Origin: Mycolicibacterium aichiense
GTDB taxonomy: Bacteria; Actinomycetota; Actinomycetes; Mycobacteriales; Mycobacteriaceae
Length of the DNA: 64,000 nt
Assembly (NCBI RefSeq): GCF_010726245.1
Contig: NZ_AP022561.1
Span: 5,642,001-5,706,000, forward strand
Direction of reading: 5' to 3'
Part shown: positions 37,218 to 46,821 of the stretch, piece by piece
Position numbering within the stretch: the first letter of the stretch is position 1
How the letters are laid out: every line of letters begins with the position of its first letter
The notes under the pieces: generated by a model
Databases searched by the model: none
Told to the model about the DNA's origin: nothing
The model's input: only the letters and a program-made list of their open reading frames with translations
Made by a program: the position numbers and the translations under genes

Positions 37218-38969
37218 TTACGGGTGCAGCCTGGCCAACACCGCTTCATAGGTGACCCATCCGACAAGGAAGGTCCGGTCCGGATTCAGCACGGGCAGAC
37301 CACTGCCTCCCCGGCCCTTGAGCGCATCGAGGATGCGGCGGACATCGGCGTCAGATGCGATGGCGGCAACCGGCTTGACCAGATCCGACACCGTGCTCGG
37401 GGCGTCTGTTTCATCGAGCGCCTCGGCCACATCCTGGGCCGTGACGCACCCGGCGTAATGCCCGTCTTTGGTCACCACCGGCAACATGCCGAACGTCGTC
37501 TGCGACAGCGCCTTGGCGGCCGCGGTCATCGAACTGTCCACCGTCAGGGGCTCGGGCGCAGGAACAGCAAGATCGGCAGCATTCAGGTCCGGCAATTCAA
37601 CCGGCGGCTTGTCGAGGTCAACACCCCGCCGCCACAGCTTGGCCGTGTAGATGGTGTCTTTCGACAGCAGATGCGCAGTACCGGCGGCCATCACCACAGC
37701 TGCCATCAACGGCAGGATGATCGAGTACTCGCCGGTGAGTTCGAACAGGATCACCACCGCGGTGATCGGCGCTCGTGTCGCACCGGCCAGCGCCGCACCC
37801 ATCCCGATCAACCCGTATGCCCCCGCGGTTTCGGTGATCGTGGGAAACAGGCCATGGGCTACGGTGCCGAACGCGGTTCCGGCCATGGCGCCGACGAACA
37901 ACGTCGGCGCGAAAACTCCTCCGGAGCCACCGATCCCGATGGTGAGGCTGGTGGCGAACATCTTGCCCACCATGAGGAGCAGCAACATGCCGATCACATA
38001 CCGGCCTTCGACTGCATTCTCCAGGACCGGATAACCGACGCCGTACATCTGGGGCAGAGCCAGCAGGACGCCACCGAGAAGCAGCCCACCGACTGCGGGT
38101 CTGGCCCACTCCGGCCCACGCCACAGCCAGTCGCACAAGTCCTCCACGCGGTAGAGGATCTTCGAGAACGCAACCCCGACCACGCCTACGGCCACCCCGA
38201 GCGCCGCATAGAGGATGTACTCGGCCACATTGTGCACGGCGAACGACGGCAGCGAGAGAAACGGCTGGTTACCCAGCATTGCCCGCCCCACGACGTCAGC
38301 GGTGACGCTCGACAACACGACCGCGCCGAAAGACTGGGCCGCGAAGTCCCGGAGGATGAGTTCCATGGCGAAGAACGGGCCGGCCAGCGGCGCGTTGAAC
38401 GTTGCCGAGATTCCGGCCGCGGCCCCACACGCAACCAGAAGTCGGACCCTTGGGGTGTCGAGCCGAAGGATTTGGGCAATCGTGGAGCCGGCCGCCGAGC
38501 CGATCTGCACGATCGGTCCCTCCCGTCCGACCGAACCTCCGCCGCCGATGCACAGCGCCGAGGCCAGGGCCTTGACCAGGGTGACCTGAGGCGCAATCCG
38601 ACCGCCCTTATGGCTGACGGCATACATCACTTCGGGCACACCGTGCCCACGCGCCTCCGGCGCGAACTTGTGCACGATGGGTCCGTATATCGCCCCCGCG
38701 ATCACCGGGGTCAGCAGGAGGAACCACACTCCCAGAGCCGGCCACTGCGCGCTTGGTATCCGCCCCAGCCCGGAATAGTCGTCGTAACCGGTGAACACCC
38801 TGGTGAAGAAAGTGATCAGGAATCGGAAGCCGACCGCGCCCAAACCCGTTACCGCGCCGACGGCGACCGCAAGGGCCACCAGCGCCGATGGGCTGTCCCG
38901 CAGCCAGCCGACGACCACGTTACGACTGGCCATCGGGATTCTTCGGGGCATTCCGAGTCCATCGGGCAC
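37218..38969 (-). CDS. CLC-type chloride channel/transporter with C-terminal CBS pair (Rv0143c-like)
   Basis: About 583 residues. GTG at 38969 is preferred since CATACT lies 6 nt upstream (leaderless) with TTAGGA as -35; ATG at 38951 and 38933 are alternatives. The membrane part has GHGVPEVM, GGGGSVGREGPIVQIG with the gating Glu, and GIGGSGGVFAPTLFVGA. At the position of the proton glutamate of the E. coli exchanger (Glu203) I read Leu (MELILRDF). Two CBS domains (about 460-583) may bind nucleotides. Divergent from the second CLC gene. Confidence 0.92.
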   Translation of the reverse strand: MPDGLGMPRRIPMASRNVVVGWLRDSPSALVALAVAVGAVTGLGAVGFRFLITFFTRVFTGYDDYSGLGRIPSAQWPALGVWFLLLTPVIAGAIYGPIVHKFAPEARGHGVPEVMYAVSHKGGRIAPQVTLVKALASALCIGGGGSVGREGPIVQIGSAAGSTIAQILRLDTPRVRLLVACGAAAGISATFNAPLAGPFFAMELILRDFAAQSFGAVVLSSVTADVVGRAMLGNQPFLSLPSFAVHNVAEYILYAALGVAVGVVGVAFSKILYRVEDLCDWLWRGPEWARPAVGGLLLGGVLLALPQMYGVGYPVLENAVEGRYVIGMLLLLMVGKMFATSLTIGIGGSGGVFAPTLFVGAMAGTAFGTVAHGLFPTITETAGAYGLIGMGAALAGATRAPITAVVILFELTGEYSIILPLMAAVVMAAGTAHLLSKDTIYTAKLWRRGVDLDKPPVELPDLNAADLAVPAPEPLTVDSSMTAAAKALSQTTFGMLPVVTKDGHYAGCVTAQDVAEALDETDAPSTVSDLVKPVAAIASDADVRRILDALKGRGGSGLPVLNPDRTFLVGWVTYEAVLARLHP

Positions 38970-39120
38970 TCCTGCAGTATGGAATAGTTGCACACTGCTT
39001 CCTAATCGAGCTGTCGCGAGCGTCCTCTCGACAGCGCCGCGATGCCCTCGATATCTCTTGAACTGCAATATGATTCGCCATCTCGGTTCTGGATCCACGT
39101 CAGTGGTCCACCAATCCTGC

Positions 39121-39126
39121 TAGCCT
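39121..39126 (+). promoter_or_regulatory. -10 box of the leaderless second CLC gene
   Basis: TAGCCT ends 6 nt before the ATG at 39133. Confidence 0.5.
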
Positions 39127-39132
39127 CACACC

Positions 39133-40581
39133 ATGCCGCGGCCGCGTCAGAATCGTGACGTCGAACCGGGTGGTCCGTTGGGCGCATTCATTCGCAGGTC
39201 CGGTTATCTGCGGAAATGGCTGATCCTCGGCATCGCTATCGGCATCATCGCCGGACTCGGGGCAGTCACTTTCTATCTCGCGCTCGACTACACCGGCCAA
39301 TTTTTGCTCGGCTACGTCGGCGGCTATCAGATTCCCAAGCCGGTCGGCGACGGCGGCCAGCCGGGGTCACCAGGCTTCGTCCGTCCCTGGGCGATACCGC
39401 TGGTGACTTTCGGTGGCGCGCTGGTCTCGGCGTGGATCGTGGCCAAATTCGCCCCCGAAGCTGAGGGCCATGGAACAGACTCTGCGATCGAGGCGGTCCA
39501 CAGCGACCCGCGGGCGATCAGGGGCCGCACGATCGTGGTGAAGACGATCGCCAGTGCGCTGACGATCGGTTCTGGAGGTTCGGGTGGGCGGGAAGGACCC
39601 GCGGCACAAATCTCGGCCGGCTTCGGCTCGTTGATGACGCGTTGGCTCAACCTCACCGACGACGACGGACGGATCGCGGTATCGCTCGGCATCGGATCGG
39701 GGATCGGCGCGATCTTCGGGGCGCCCCTCGGAGGCGCAGTGCTCGCGGCCTCGATCGTCTATCGCGAGGACTTCGACTACAAGGTGCTGGTTCCGGGATT
39801 CATCACCTCGGCCACCGCGTTCTCCGTGTTCGGATCGATCCTGGGATTCGAGCCGCTGTTCGGCTACGTGGCCTCCGACTTCCGATTCCATCAACCGGCG
39901 ATCCTCATCTGGTTCGTCGTTTTGGGCATCGTCGCCGCGGCGTTCGGATATCTGTACGCCCGAATCTTCTACGGCACCGTCTCCGTTACCGCCAAGCTAC
40001 CGGGCAACAAGATCATCAAGCCGGCACTCGGCGGCCTCCTCGTCGGTCTCCTTGCACTCGCCATCCCGCAGGTACTCGCCAGCGGGTACGGGTGGGCGCA
40101 AAAAGCCTCCGACACAAGCACTCTGCTGTCCATCCCGCTGTGGATCGTGCTGCTGCTTCCGCTCGCCAAGATCATCGCGACGTCGTTGTCGATCGGCACC
40201 GGAGGTTCCGGAGGCATCTTCGGCCCCGGTGTCGTCATCGGCGCATTCGTCGGCGCAGCGATCTGGCGGCTCGGGCACGACATCGGGCTGCCGGGGCTAC
40301 CCGCCAGCCCCGGTCTCTTCGTGGTGGTCGGCATGATGGCGTGCTTCGGAAGCGTGGCTCACGCACCTCTTGCCGTGATGATCATGGTTGCGGAAATGAC
40401 CGGTTCCTTCTCGGTCGTACCGTGCGCCCTCGTCGCGGTCGGGATCGCCTACCTGCTGATCTCACGCACGCCGGTATCGATCTACAAGGCACAGCGACTC
40501 AATCGAGACAGCGCCGGCGCCCAACGGGTTGCTGATTCGGCACACGAGGTGCCGCGGCCGCGCGACGACTTCGCCGGCTAA
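39133..40581 (+). CDS. Second CLC-type chloride channel/transporter
   Basis: 482 residues without CBS domains. Signatures [34 protein letters not shown] (gating Glu) and [20 protein letters not shown]. The proton-glutamate region reads [12 protein letters not shown], again without an obvious Glu203 match. Only limited resemblance to its divergent neighbour, so the two are not a recent duplication. Probably moves chloride or another anion across the cytoplasmic membrane. Confidence 0.92.
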   Translation: MPRPRQNRDVEPGGPLGAFIRRSGYLRKWLILGIAIGIIAGLGAVTFYLALDYTGQFLLGYVGGYQIPKPVGDGGQPGSPGFVRPWAIPLVTFGGALVSAWIVAKFAPEAEGHGTDSAIEAVHSDPRAIRGRTIVVKTIASALTIGSGGSGGREGPAAQISAGFGSLMTRWLNLTDDDGRIAVSLGIGSGIGAIFGAPLGGAVLAASIVYREDFDYKVLVPGFITSATAFSVFGSILGFEPLFGYVASDFRFHQPAILIWFVVLGIVAAAFGYLYARIFYGTVSVTAKLPGNKIIKPALGGLLVGLLALAIPQVLASGYGWAQKASDTSTLLSIPLWIVLLLPLAKIIATSLSIGTGGSGGIFGPGVVIGAFVGAAIWRLGHDIGLPGLPASPGLFVVVGMMACFGSVAHAPLAVMIMVAEMTGSFSVVPCALVAVGIAYLLISRTPVSIYKAQRLNRDSAGAQRVADSAHEVPRPRDDFAG

Positions 40582-40685
40582 ACAGGTCACCGTCTCAACA
40601 CGATTCAGCAAAGTTCGGTGCTTTCGTGGGCACCGCCCTGCGATCATCAGCGGAGATCGACCCGACCGACGAGAAGGGTTACCCA

Positions 40686-41450
40686 GTGAGAGCTCCAACG
40701 ATGGCGCACCGACTGGCCGCAGAATTCATCGGTACATTCCTGCTGGTTCTGGGCGGGTGCGGCGCGGCGGTATTCGCCGCCAACCCGGCTGAAGACAGCT
40801 CCGTCGGCATCGGTTTCCTCGGTGTCGCGCTGGCTTTCGGCCTCACCGTCCTGGCCGGCGTCTACGCGTTCGGCACGATCTCGGGTGGCCACTTCAACCC
40901 GGCGGTCACTTTCGGCGCGGCCCTGGCACGCCGCGTCGAATGGAAGGCGCTCCCGGCGTACTGGGTGGTGCAGGTTATCGGCGGCCTGGCCGCCGGGGCG
41001 GTGATCTATTGGATCGCCAAGGGCAGGGCCGGTTTCACGCCGACAGGCCATATGGCCGCCAACGGATTCGGTGAGCATTCACCGTTCCACTACTCGCTGG
41101 CCGCGGTGGTGATCGCCGAGGCGCTTCTGACCTTCCTTTTCTTACTGGTGATCCTGGGCGCCACCGACGACCGCGCACCAAAAGGGTTCGCCGGCTTGGC
41201 AATCGGATTGATGCTGACGCTGATCCACCTGATCTCCATCCCGATCTCGAACACATCGGTGAACCCGGCGCGTTCGATGGGTGTGGCGTTCTTCAACGGC
41301 GACGGCGCGCCCGCGCAGCTGTGGGTGTTCTGGCTGGCGCCGCTCGCCGGCGCGGCCGTGGCGGGTGCTCTCTACCCGCTGCTGTTCGGCCGCGCCGAGG
41401 AGCTCGCGGACCGTCCGGTCCGTGACGACACGCTGGACTCGAAGGCCTAA
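40686..41450 (+). CDS. aqpZ: Aquaporin Z
   Basis: 254 residues from GTG at 40686 (GAGAAGGG 7 nt upstream); ATG at 40701 is the alternative. Six helices and two half-helices with both NPA motifs ([12 protein letters not shown] and [15 protein letters not shown]). The [13 protein letters not shown] run and overall sequence match AqpZ rather than GlpF, so water is the expected permeant. Overlaps dps tail to tail by 4 bp. Confidence 0.94.
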   Translation: MRAPTMAHRLAAEFIGTFLLVLGGCGAAVFAANPAEDSSVGIGFLGVALAFGLTVLAGVYAFGTISGGHFNPAVTFGAALARRVEWKALPAYWVVQVIGGLAAGAVIYWIAKGRAGFTPTGHMAANGFGEHSPFHYSLAAVVIAEALLTFLFLLVILGATDDRAPKGFAGLAIGLMLTLIHLISIPISNTSVNPARSMGVAFFNGDGAPAQLWVFWLAPLAGAAVAGALYPLLFGRAEELADRPVRDDTLDSKA

Positions 41451-41998
41451 CTCTTCGCCTTCGCAGCCTTGGCGGCACCCTTCTCCGTCGACTTGCCCTC
41501 GTGTGACAAAGTCCCACCGGCGTTTTCGAGGTGAGCACGCACGAACCACTGGAACTTCTCCAGCTCGGCGGCGTGGCCGATGAGGATGTCCTGGGTCACC
41601 GGGTCGAGTTCCTCGGTTGCCTCGATGTTGTTGCGCAGGTCCTCGATGACACCGTCATACACGAGATCGACTGCGGCGAGGTGCGCCTGGACGGTGTCGC
41701 GCCCGACGCTGTAGTCGTCCCACGTGCGGTCCTTGAGGATGGCACCCGGGGTGCCCTGCGGCGACGCGCCCAGAGTGGCGATCCGTTCAGCGACTTCGTC
41801 GGCGTAGCCGCGGACCAGATCGACCTGTGGGTCGATCATCTCGTGAACGCCGATGAAGTTGGGGCCGACCACATTCCAGTGCACATGCTTCAACGTGAGG
41901 TGAAGGTCGTTGTAGGTGCTCAACTGCTTCTGCAGGAGATCGGTCACCTTACGAGCCTTCGCTTCGGTCAATCCGGGGACGGTGAACTTTGCACCCAT
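41447..41998 (-). CDS. dps: Dps-type ferritin (DNA-binding protein from starved cells)
   Basis: 183 residues, the same length as M. smegmatis Dps1 and very like it ([55 protein letters not shown]). The interfacial ferroxidase site uses the His/Asp/Glu in HWNVVG...HEMID...DEVAER. A Lys/Ala-rich C-terminal tail (residues about 165-183) would bind DNA. It stores iron and protects DNA in stationary phase and oxidative stress. AAAGGAG before the ATG. Confidence 0.96.
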   Translation of the reverse strand: MGAKFTVPGLTEAKARKVTDLLQKQLSTYNDLHLTLKHVHWNVVGPNFIGVHEMIDPQVDLVRGYADEVAERIATLGASPQGTPGAILKDRTWDDYSVGRDTVQAHLAAVDLVYDGVIEDLRNNIEATEELDPVTQDILIGHAAELEKFQWFVRAHLENAGGTLSHEGKSTEKGAAKAAKAKS

Positions 41999-42078
41999 CA
42001 ATAGCTCCTTTCGAGCGCTGGCTTCTCGAACGGCACATACCCGGGTTGCCGTGCTGGTAACCGGATGTAAGAGCTGCG

Positions 42079-43002
42079 TCACAAATTGCTGATGTGCTGC
42101 ACCGGCAGCCGCGCACCGAACCGCGGCTTGTACGCCAAGCGGGCGGCTTCGAGCAACCGGATAGCGCGGTACCGATGCGGGCGCTCCGGCTCCAGCAACT
42201 CCACCATCCCGGCATCGTCGACGGGGGTGCCGATCAGCGTCCAGCCCACCATCTTCGAGATGTGGTAGTCCCCGATCGACAGCGCGTCGGTGTCACCGAA
42301 TGCGCGCTGCGCGGTTTCGGCCGCCGTCCAGACCCCGACGCCCGGCAGTGTGGTGAGCGCGTCGCGGGCCGCGGTCGTGGGCCGGCCCGACAACCGTTCG
42401 AGCGCGTCCGCGCGCTGAGCGCATCCGATGATCGTGCGGGCGCGGCCGGGATCGATGTTGGCGCGGTGGAACTCCCACGACGGGATGCGCCGCCATACGT
42501 CGGCCGCCGGCGGCACCCGCATCCGTGCGGGCGCCGGGCCGGGCGCAGGGCTGCCGAACTTGGTGACCAGCAGGCGCCAGGCGCGAAACGCGTCGGCACC
42601 CGGCACGCGTTGCTCGATCACCGCGGGGATCAGCGCCTCCAGCACCCGTGCGGTGCGGCCGAGGCGCAGATGTGGCACCCGTTTGGCGGCGGCCTGGATG
42701 ACCGGGTGCTGCGGGTCATAGCTGGCGGGGTCGTCGTCAACGCCCAGCAGCGCAGGCAGCGCCTCGACGAATTCTTCGGCGCCGTCGCCCCACGCCTGGC
42801 ACCCCACGGCGTCGGGCGCAGTGCGGTAGATCCGAGCTGTCACCGGCCCGCTGGCTTGCAGGCTGGTGCGCCAGATCGCGCGATCGGCGTCGAGTTGGTA
42901 GCACGGGTCGCCGGGTCCGCGGCGTTGCGGCGCCAGCGTCAGCCCCGGGCTGGCAGGCCCGGGAAACAGCAGCGTGCGCTCCCGCACCGATTCGGGGGGC
43001 AC
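42079..43002 (-). CDS. DNA-3-methyladenine glycosylase II-like protein (AlkA/HhH-GPD)
   Basis: About 307 residues; GTG at 43002, 4 bp after the DUF427 stop, is the likely start. The HhH-GPD core is in the C-terminal half: helix-hairpin-helix LTTLPGVGVWTAAETAQRAFG followed by the catalytic Asp in ALSIGDYHISKMVGW. The N-terminal part is an AlkA-like beta domain of lower complexity. It would excise alkylated or otherwise damaged bases. Position matches Rv0142 (from memory). Confidence 0.87.
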   Translation of the reverse strand: MPPESVRERTLLFPGPASPGLTLAPQRRGPGDPCYQLDADRAIWRTSLQASGPVTARIYRTAPDAVGCQAWGDGAEEFVEALPALLGVDDDPASYDPQHPVIQAAAKRVPHLRLGRTARVLEALIPAVIEQRVPGADAFRAWRLLVTKFGSPAPGPAPARMRVPPAADVWRRIPSWEFHRANIDPGRARTIIGCAQRADALERLSGRPTTAARDALTTLPGVGVWTAAETAQRAFGDTDALSIGDYHISKMVGWTLIGTPVDDAGMVELLEPERPHRYRAIRLLEAARLAYKPRFGARLPVQHISNL

Positions 43003-43006
43003 CTGG

Positions 43007-43384
43007 TCAGTCCGGCGCGACGCTGATGTCGGCCTTGTTCGGGTAGAACGCGACGTGTCCCGCGATCGCGGCGACAGCCGGGTAGGGCTCCTCGTAGGTC
43101 CAGATCGCGTCCTCGACCGTGGCGTCCCCCGCGGTGACGCTGTAGTAGCTGGCCTCACCCTTGTACGGGCAGTACGTGCGGGTGTCGGTGCAGGCCAGCA
43201 CTGCCGGGTCGACGTCACCGAGCGGGATGTACTGCACCACCGGATAGGTGGATTCGGCAAGGCCGAGCGCGGCGCGGGTGTCGGCGACGAGTTGGCCGTT
43301 GATCCGGACCTGCACCCGGCCGGAGGTCGGGGTGATCGTGATGGGGTGATCGGCGGTCGGTTGCTTGATCTCACGTGTGCTCAT
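43007..43384 (-). CDS. DUF427 family protein (Rv0140-like)
   Basis: 125 residues. GGAGGAG upstream of the ATG at 43384. Family signatures: a small beta-barrel with PVVQYIPLGDVD, TYCPYKGEASYYSV and WTYEEPYPAVAAIAGHVAFYP. Function of the family is unknown. Followed closely by the glycosylase gene, so probably one transcript. Confidence 0.92.
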   Translation of the reverse strand: MSTREIKQPTADHPITITPTSGRVQVRINGQLVADTRAALGLAESTYPVVQYIPLGDVDPAVLACTDTRTYCPYKGEASYYSVTAGDATVEDAIWTYEEPYPAVAAIAGHVAFYPNKADISVAPD

Positions 43385-43462
43385 CGGTGTCTCCTCCGGG
43401 GATCGGCGTAGTTGGTGCAACACCGCCTTGCACTCACGATTCCCACGTTAGATCGCGCGCCG

Positions 43463-44830
43463 TCAGGGGCGGCGGGCAATCGTGTCCGCGATCACGGCGA
43501 TCGGGGAGGTGGACGCCCGCCCGCCGTCTTCGTGCCGGTCGGCCAGCTTGTACGCGGTGTACATGCCGCGAACCCCGAGCCAGCGCAGCGGCTCGGGCTC
43601 CCAGGTGGCCGAGTGGTGACCGACCCAGGGCAGCGCGGTCAACGGGGTGGACCGTTTGAGCACCAGGTCGGTCAGGGTCCGGCCGGCCAGGTTGGTCGCC
43701 GTCACACCGTGGCCGACGTAACCGCCCGCCTCGCCGAGTCCGGTGACCGGATCGAGGCTGACACCGGCCGACCAGTCCCGGGGGACGCCCAGCACGCCGC
43801 ACCAGCCGTGGGCGATCGGCACCCCGCGGGTCTGCGGCAGCGCGGTGTTGAGCACCCCGGTCAGGTAGGCGATGGTGTCGGCGCCGACCGCGCCGTCGTT
43901 GTCGATGCGGGAGGCGTAGCGATAGGGCACCGCCCGGCCGCCGATCGCGATGCGATTGTCGGCGGTGCGCTGGGCGTAGAAGAACCCGTGCGCCAGATCG
44001 CCCAGCGTTTCCCGGCCCGCCCAGCCGATGGACGCCCAGACGTCGTCGGACATCGGCTCGGTGGCGATCATCGCGCTGTTCATCGGCAGCCAGCGCCGCC
44101 GCAATCCGCGCATCCGGGCGGTGAAGCCCTCGGTGGCGCGCAGCACGATCGGCGCGCGCACCACGCCCCGCGGGGTTTCCGCCCGGCCGGGGCTGATCGT
44201 GGTCACCGGGGTCTGTTCGTAGATGGTGACGCCGAGACGCTCCACGACGTCGGCGAGGCCACGGGCCAGCTTGGCGGGCTGGATGCGGGCGCAGTGCGGG
44301 TTGAACATCCCGAGCACCACGCCGTCCACCCGGATCCGCGCGGCTGCTTCGGCGGCGGTCAGCAGTTCGATGCCGTCGGTGCCCCACTCACGGTCCTCGT
44401 CGGCCTCGGCGCGCAGCCGGCGTGCCTGCGAGGGGTTGCGGGCCACCTCGAGGTTGCCGCCCTTGACGATGTCGGCCTCGATACCTTCGTGCGCGGCCAC
44501 GTCGATCACTTCATCGACGGCGGCGTTGAGGGTCTGCTGCCAGGCGACGACGTTGGCGCGGCCGTACTTCTTGGCCAGCAGCCCGCGGTGGCCGGGCGCC
44601 AGGCCGGACAGCCAGCCGCCGTTGCGTCCGGAGGCGCCGAACCCGGCGAACCGCGCCTCCAGCACCACGATCCGCAGCGAGGGGTCGGCTTTCTTCAGGT
44701 AGTAGGCGGTCCACAGCCCGGTGTAGCCCGCGCCGACGATGCAGACGTCGGCATCGCGGTCACCCGGCAGCGCGGGACGCGGTTGGGGAAGCTCGGTGAA
44801 CCAGTGCGAGACGGCGCCGTTAATTGCCAC
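43463..44830 (-). CDS. FAD-dependent amine/amino-acid oxidase (DAO family)
   Basis: 455 residues. GTG at 44830 with TAGCCT ending 7 nt upstream (leaderless). N-terminal dinucleotide-binding VCIVGAGYTGLWTAYYL, then LEARFAGFGASGRNGGW (a flavin-attachment-type loop) and C-terminal GYVGHGVTATNLAGRTL. This resembles gamma-glutamylputrescine oxidase (PuuB) and related secondary-amine oxidases; substrate not determined. Confidence 0.9.
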   Translation of the reverse strand: MAINGAVSHWFTELPQPRPALPGDRDADVCIVGAGYTGLWTAYYLKKADPSLRIVVLEARFAGFGASGRNGGWLSGLAPGHRGLLAKKYGRANVVAWQQTLNAAVDEVIDVAAHEGIEADIVKGGNLEVARNPSQARRLRAEADEDREWGTDGIELLTAAEAAARIRVDGVVLGMFNPHCARIQPAKLARGLADVVERLGVTIYEQTPVTTISPGRAETPRGVVRAPIVLRATEGFTARMRGLRRRWLPMNSAMIATEPMSDDVWASIGWAGRETLGDLAHGFFYAQRTADNRIAIGGRAVPYRYASRIDNDGAVGADTIAYLTGVLNTALPQTRGVPIAHGWCGVLGVPRDWSAGVSLDPVTGLGEAGGYVGHGVTATNLAGRTLTDLVLKRSTPLTALPWVGHHSATWEPEPLRWLGVRGMYTAYKLADRHEDGGRASTSPIAVIADTIARRP

Positions 44831-44837
44831 GCACGAC

Positions 44838-44843
44838 AGGCTA
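44838..44843 (-). promoter_or_regulatory. -10 box of leaderless oxidase gene
   Basis: TAGCCT (minus strand) lies 7 nt upstream of the GTG at 44830. Confidence 0.5.
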
Positions 44844-44850
44844 GACCGAT

Positions 44851-45210
44851 CTACTGGACGACGAGCTGTCCGTGCATCGACGGGTGATAGGTGCAGTGAT
44901 AGGCGTAGGTTCCCGGCTTGCTCGGAGCCGTGAAGGTGGCCGTGCCCTTCTCGCCGACCTCGACGTTGAACGCGGCGCCGGAGTCGGCGGTGACGGTGTG
45001 CTCGACGCCGTCGGAATTGGTGACGGTGATGGTGGCTCCGGGTGACACCGGGCCGGGCGAGCCGAATTTCATGTCGGCGATGCTGATCGTCGGGCCGGCC
45101 GCGGGCGGAGCGGACGACGGTGAAGCTTTGGTCCCCGCCGAGCACGCCGCCACCAGGAGAACAGCAGCGAATGCGACGGCGACGTACAGAGCAAAGATGC
45201 GTGGCGTCAT
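44851..45210 (-). CDS. Cupredoxin lipoprotein (plastocyanin/amicyanin-like)
   Basis: 119 residues with a lipoprotein signal (lipobox LLVAACSAG, Cys near residue 23), then a Ser/Pro/Ala linker. The blue-copper fold carries His in EHTVTAD and the C-terminal Cys-His-Met cluster YHCTYHPSMHG. It would be a surface one-electron copper carrier. Whether it serves the neighbouring amine oxidase is not shown. Confidence 0.92.
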   Translation of the reverse strand: MTPRIFALYVAVAFAAVLLVAACSAGTKASPSSAPPAAGPTISIADMKFGSPGPVSPGATITVTNSDGVEHTVTADSGAAFNVEVGEKGTATFTAPSKPGTYAYHCTYHPSMHGQLVVQ

Positions 45211-45253
45211 ACGCGGGACACGTATTGGCCTGCGGCTGGGTTCAACCCCCCGC

Positions 45254-46273
45254 TTACTCCGACCGGCTTGCCTTCGCCTGCCGTTTCGCCTCGCGCAGCC
45301 CAACCCAGAAGCGCGCGGCTTCGCGGATGGATTCCTCGACGGGGCGCGGCTGCCAACCGAGTTCCTGAACGGCCTTGCTGCAGTCCAGCGGTCCCTCGGC
45401 GCGCATCAGCCGCAGCGAGCCCAACGACAGCTTCTCGTCGGTCTTCTGCAGCCGCGCTTTTGCGGTGCCCAGCGCGGCCAGCGCGTAGGCGACCGGGAGC
45501 GGGATCGTCTTCGTCGGCGGCGGCATGTTCGCCTCCAAGGCCGCGATGCGGGCCACTTCGGCGTTGCTGATCATCTTCTCGGAGATCAGGTAGCGCTCCC
45601 CGACCCGGCCGCGCTCGGCGGCCAGGATCATCGCGCGGGCCGCGTCGTCGACGCCGACCGCTTCGAGTTCGATACCGCCCATCACGAACGGCAGCTTCCC
45701 GAAGGCGGCCCCGGCGATGATGGCGCCGTGCGGGGTTCGCCCCCAGTCACCGCCGCCATAGGTCGTGGACACGCACATCGCGATCGCCGGCAGCCCGTGT
45801 TCGCGGGCGTAGCGCAGCACCAGTTGTTCGGCCTGCACCCGGGACCGGACGTAGGGGGTGAGTCCGCGGTCGGTGATGATGTCGGCTTCCGTGACCGTCC
45901 GGCCACGACGGCGGCCGACAGTGACGTAGCTGCTGGTGAAGATGAAGCGATGCAGGCCGGCGCCCCTGGCGATGTCGAGAACGTTGCGGGTGCCCTCGAC
46001 GTTGGTGTGGAACAGCGGGGCCGGATCGCTGAGCCAGCCGCGGGCGTCGACCACGCAGTAGTAGACGTCGTCGACGCCGGCCATCGCCTCACGCAGCACG
46101 TCGTTGTCCCAGATGTCGCCGACGAAGCGCTGCACGTCGAGGTCGTCGATGGAGATCGTGGACGCGTTCGGCCGCACCATGACTCGCACCTGATGCCCGT
46201 CGGCGACCAGCTGCCGGGTGACGTGCGAGCCGAGGAAGCCGTTGGCCCCGATGACCAGTTTCGGCTGGGTCAC
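45254..46273 (-). CDS. NAD-dependent epimerase/3-beta-HSD-like dehydrogenase (Rv0139-like)
   Basis: 339 residues; GTG at 46273 overlaps the SnoaL stop by GTGA. Rossmann motif LVIGANGFLGSHV, TSSYVTVG; catalytic Tyr-X3-Lys is not in the canonical form near TPYVRSRVQAEQLVL (Arg in place of Lys), so activity or substrate may differ. Extended SDR/atypical dehydrogenase of the steroid-dehydrogenase-like group. The operon lies behind a KstR-consensus site, consistent with sterol metabolism. Confidence 0.9.
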   Translation of the reverse strand: MTQPKLVIGANGFLGSHVTRQLVADGHQVRVMVRPNASTISIDDLDVQRFVGDIWDNDVLREAMAGVDDVYYCVVDARGWLSDPAPLFHTNVEGTRNVLDIARGAGLHRFIFTSSYVTVGRRRGRTVTEADIITDRGLTPYVRSRVQAEQLVLRYAREHGLPAIAMCVSTTYGGGDWGRTPHGAIIAGAAFGKLPFVMGGIELEAVGVDDAARAMILAAERGRVGERYLISEKMISNAEVARIAALEANMPPPTKTIPLPVAYALAALGTAKARLQKTDEKLSLGSLRLMRAEGPLDCSKAVQELGWQPRPVEESIREAARFWVGLREAKRQAKASRSE

Positions 46274-46770
46274 TTCATGCCCCCGTTGGCCTTCATCCAG
46301 GCGGCCGCCTCCTCGTCGAGGGTGCCGAGCTTCTCGGCTTTCTTGCACCACCTCATGCTGGCCTGCAGGAATTTCAGCGGGTTGTAGATGTCCTCCTGGC
46401 GCGACCAGAGGCCGTCGCCGGCGTAGGTGACGATCGAGATGTTGGTGGCGCTGATGATCGTGCCGTCACCGGGGTCGCGCATCGGGTTGTCCAACTCGCA
46501 GATGACCCGCCCGGTCTCCTCGTCGAACACCGCCCACAGCGACGGGAACTCGGTCATGTAGCTGCCGGGGAAGCTGCCCATGGTCTTGGTGATCCAGGCG
46601 CGCACTTCGTCGCGGCCCTTCATCGTCCCCATCGCGTGCTCGATGTAGTCGACGTCGGGGGTGTAGTGACTCACCCAGGCGTCCCAGTCCTGGGTTCTGG
46701 CGGCCTCGGCGACGGTGTTCTCGAACGTTGCAAAAGCTTCGGTCAATTCTTCACGGGAAAATCGCGCCAC
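46270..46770 (-). CDS. SnoaL-like polyketide-cyclase/ketosteroid-isomerase fold protein (Rv0138-like)
   Basis: 166 residues, a single NTF2-like fold: WDAWVSHYTPDVDYIEHAMGTMKGRDEVRAWI and a C-terminal WSRQEDIYNP. The GTG start is preceded by a TAGTTT -10 box 6 nt upstream, so it is probably leaderless, with a KstR-type palindrome covering the promoter. The fold is shared with ketosteroid isomerases and SnoaL cyclases. Confidence 0.9.
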   Translation of the reverse strand: MARFSREELTEAFATFENTVAEAARTQDWDAWVSHYTPDVDYIEHAMGTMKGRDEVRAWITKTMGSFPGSYMTEFPSLWAVFDEETGRVICELDNPMRDPGDGTIISATNISIVTYAGDGLWSRQEDIYNPLKFLQASMRWCKKAEKLGTLDEEAAAWMKANGGMK

Positions 46771-46776
46771 AGCTTC

Positions 46777-46794
46777 AAACTAGAACACGTTCTA
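46777..46794. promoter_or_regulatory. KstR-type operator TAGAACACGTTCTA overlapping a leaderless -10 box
   Basis: The perfect palindrome at 46781-46794 fits TNNAACNNGTTNNA, the published binding consensus of KstR, the TetR-family repressor of cholesterol catabolism in mycobacteria. It overlaps the -10 box (TAGTTT on the minus strand, 46777-46782) of the SnoaL-epimerase operon, a position suited to repression. Confidence 0.75.
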
Positions 46795-46821
46795 TCGACC
46801 TTTGTCGAGGGCTTGTCGGTA

